A DNA stretch of 64,000 bases. Origin: Phragmites australis (taxonomy: Eukaryota > Streptophyta > Magnoliopsida > Poales > Poaceae). Under the pieces are notes generated by a model. The model worked only from the letters and a program-made list of their open reading frames with translations. It had not been told where the DNA came from and did no database searches. A program made the translations under genes and the position numbers. The stretch lies in assembly GCF_958298935.1 (NCBI RefSeq), contig NC_084922.1:18850501-18914500 (forward strand). The letters run 5' to 3'. Positions 61,341-64,000 of the stretch are shown piece after piece. Within the stretch, counting starts at the first letter, position 1. Each line of letters begins with the position of its first letter.

Positions 61341-64000
61341 ACATGTCCACCTAGGGATAGAATTTGCGCAGATACTCGATGTTCCACGCGTTTGGGAGCC
61401 GCTGCCCGTCTTCTGTGGCCAGCTGAAATGAGCCTTGTCACGGGGCACCGGTCACGATGAAGGGGCCTTCCCACATAGGGGACAGTTTATTCTTTCCTTC
61501 ACGTGTTTGGGCGTGTCGGAGAACTAGATCCCCAACCTCGAGTGACTGGGCCCGGATGTGACGCTGATGATAATGCCGCAGGCTCTGCTGGTATCTGGCT
61601 GCTCGGACAGCAGCTCGTCGCTGGCGCTCCTCCAAGTACTCGACGTCGTCGCGTCTTCGTTGTTCCTGTTCGCCTTCTGAGTAGGCATTTACCCGAGGGG
61701 AGCCGAGAGTGAGCTCGGAGGGGAGGACCGCCTCGGCACCATACATGAGGAAGAACAGAGTCTCTCTGGTGGTGCGGCTTGGCGTGGTCCGGTTGGCCCA
61801 TAACACAGCAGACAGCTCGTCGATCCACCCTTTCCCGTGCTTTGCCAGCACGTCGTAGGTCTCCTCCAATGCTTCCTGCTCCTCAGCTCGACTTGCCCAT
61901 TGCTCTGAGGATGAGCGATAGAGGCGAAGCTGAGCTTGATGCCGAGGTCCTCGCAGTAGTCCCCGAACAGGGCACTTGTGAACTAGGTGCCATTGTTGGT
62001 GATGATTCTGTTTGGGACGCCGAAGCGACTTGTTATACCGTGGATGAATTGAAGCGCCGTGCTCTTGGTAACCTTGATAACTAGGACCGCCTCCGACCAC
62101 TTGGTGAGCTTGTTGATGGCGACGTAGATGTATTCATAGCCCCCGATTGCTCGGGGAATGGACCCAGGATGTCCAGCCCCTAGACCGCGAAGGGCCATGA
62201 TAGGGGGATGGTACGGAGAGCCTGAGCTGGCTGGTGAATCTACTTTGCGTGGAACTGGCATGACCTGCAGCGCCGAACCAAACTCAGAAGCGTCCTGGAG
62301 GGCTGTAGGCCAGTAGAAGCCTTGCCGAAAGGCCTTCCCGACCAGCGTGTGGAATGATGCATGGCCACCGCACTCGCCCTCATGGATCTCAGTGAGGAGC
62401 TCACTGCCTTCTGCCCGGGTGATGCATTTCAGGAGGACACCATCCGTGCCACACCGGTAGAGATCCCCATCTACTATGGCATAGCATTTGGACTGTCGTG
62501 CAATTCTCTCTGCAGAGGCATCATCCCCGGGAAGGATGTTTTCTTTCAAGTACCCTCGGATCTCGTCGATCCATGAGGCTTCTTGAGAACCACCAGCAAG
62601 TGCAGCGCACTAACCGGGCGGCGGCACCCTGATGGGACCTCCCACTGAGGGTGCTGCCTAGGTTCCCTCAACTAGGCTCGAGGGTTCCTCTTCATCCTGG
62701 TCGGCAGGTAGGACAGATGGCCAAGTGAGCCTTTCTTAAAAGGCTTCGGCTGGGACGAGCGCCCGGGTAGAGGCCAGGCGAGAGAGGTCATTGGCCAGAG
62801 TGTTGTCGTGGTGAGGTATGTGCCGCAGCTCCAGGCCATCGAAGTGCCGCTCCAGCTTCCTGACTTCCGCCACGTACGCCGCCATCTGAGGATCCGTGCA
62901 CTGGTATTCCTTGGATACTTGGTTGACCACCAGTTGGGAGTCTCCCTAGACCAGCAGGCGCCGAATCTCGAGGACAACCGCTGCACGGAGGCCAGCAATG
63001 AGGCCATCATACTCCGCCATGTTGTTGGTTGCTCGGAAATGCAGCTGCACGACGTACTGGAGTACTTCACCCATTGGGGAGGTGAGCACCACTCCAGCCC
63101 CCGTGCCTTTCAGCGTGAGGGAGCCGTCAAAGTGCATGACCCAGTATCCGGGCCCATCTTACCCGGGGTACGCGGAAATCTCTTCATAGTCGATCTGAGG
63201 GACCGACGTCCACTCTGCCAAAAAGTCAGATAGAGACTGGCTCTTGATTGCCTGACGGCTGACAAAGTGCAGACCGAATTTTGCGAGCTTGACCGCCCAC
63301 TTGACAATACGCCTAGTGCCTTCTCGATTTCGGAGAATCGGCCCCAGTGGGTATGTGGTCAGCACCGAGACCTTGTGCGCCTGGAAGTAGTGGCGCAGCT
63401 TCTGAGACGCGACGAGTACGGCATAGAGCATCTTCTGGGCTTGAGGGTATCGTGTCTTGGCGTCTCAGAGGACTTCACTGGCGAAGTACACTGGTCGCTG
63501 TACACGGCGGGCCCGGGCTGAGGCCTCACCTGAGGGCTTGTCACAGCCCCCGAGCTTAGCACAATGGTCGGGGCTGGCCGAGGTCTTAGGCTCGAGTCCC
63601 TGGTCTAGAGGAGCCCCGAGAACTGAAGGCTGCTCGGGGGCGGCTTGGAGCTCGGACCCAGCACCTTGCCCCGAGCACTCATCATGCTCCACCACCAGTA
63701 CCATGCTCACGACTTGAGGAGTGGCCGAGATGTAGAGCAATAAAGGCTCACCCTCAGAGGGGGCCACCAGTATGGGCGGTGAGGTGAGATACTTCTTCAA
63801 GTCTTGGAAGGCCTGCTCGGCCTCCGGTGTCCAGTCAAAGTGACCGGTCTTTTTCAGCAGTTTGAAGAGTGGGAGCCCTCACTCTCCGAGCTTGGAGATG
63901 AAGCGCCCCAGGGCCACCATGTAGCCAGCGAGACACTGGACTTCCTTGAGTTGAGCCGGGGGTCGCATCTGTTCGATGGCCCAGATCTTCTCTGGATTGG
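61341..64000 (-). pseudogene. Element F: Tat-lineage RT end, RNase H, second RNase H, integrase
   Basis: Minus strand, continuing off the right edge. RT tail LKKYLTSPPILVAPSEGEPLLLYI near 63790, RNase H VYFASEVL and MLYAVLVASQKLRHYFQ (63500-63400), second RNase H MHFDGSLTLKGTGAGVVL (near 63130), NNMAEYDGLIAGLRAA, and IPHHDNTLANDLSRLA (near 62810), integrase LKCITRAEGSELL and HTLVGKAFRQGFYWPTA (62450-62310), EYIYVAINKLTKWSEA (near 62120), IITNNGT, stop, FTSALFGDYCEDLG (61985-61950), ending WNIEYLRKFYP near 61360. A frameshift near 61870 and about eight stops. Related to B rather than to Tat-1/E (FDGSL type of second RNase H). Confidence 0.82.

Overview
The window is plant nuclear DNA, most likely from a grass (Poaceae; species not determinable by eye). 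The evidence is one split host gene whose 11 exons have GT/AG introns and encode a grass-type family 1 beta-glucosidase, surrounded by deeply nested LTR retrotransposons of types common in grass genomes (Tat lineage with a second RNase H and an antisense ORF, a CRM-like chromovirus, a chromodomain chromovirus, and long LTR-like units). No tRNA, rRNA, CRISPR array, prokaryotic operon or organellar sequence was recognised. Layout, left block (1-29.98 kb): an old Tat element, here called B (pol on +), is the host for several insertions. Its pieces are 3133-4570, 7796-8502 and from 28528. Inserted into B are (i) a minus-strand LTR fragment, H (2629-3132), itself hit by a CRM-like element A whose 3' end fills 1-2628; (ii) a 3.2 kb TGTCACACCC...TTGCA unit (4571-7795, perfect 5-bp target duplication ttcac); (iii) a full-length but decayed CRM-like element C (8503-28527). 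A complete 12.1 kb Tat element, here called Tat-1 (8865-20973, minus strand), is inserted in the 5' LTR of C with a perfect ctaga duplication. Middle block (28.5-39.2 kb): the tail of B with an antisense ORF, a probable non-autonomous LTR element (29.98-32.24 kb), a Transposase_28-like antisense ORF, a chromovirus relic with chromodomain holding a solo LTR of the A/C family, and the gag-protease-RT part of another minus-strand Tat element, G. Gene island (39.2-46.95 kb): low-repeat flank, the beta-glucosidase gene (41136-46458) and its 3' flank. Right block (46.95-64.0 kb): Tat element E (pol on +, antisense gene on -), interrupted by a second 3.1 kb unit (48164-54372) that holds a non-autonomous LTR element (50506-53622), and by a solo LTR of the A/C family (57623-58504); then Tat element F (minus strand) runs off the right end. 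How the parts work together: the only likely functional host gene is the beta-glucosidase. The retroelements are mostly pseudogenised, but they allow a relative chronology. By hand count the LTRs of Tat-1 differ at about 44 of 627 sites with no indel, while a 362-bp stretch of the C LTR pair differs at about 42 sites, which fits the younger element lying inside the older one. The most notable biology is a multi-exon gene, antisense to pol, with its own TATA box, in Tat-1. Element E keeps a recognisable homologue with the same coiled-coil and C-terminal parts.
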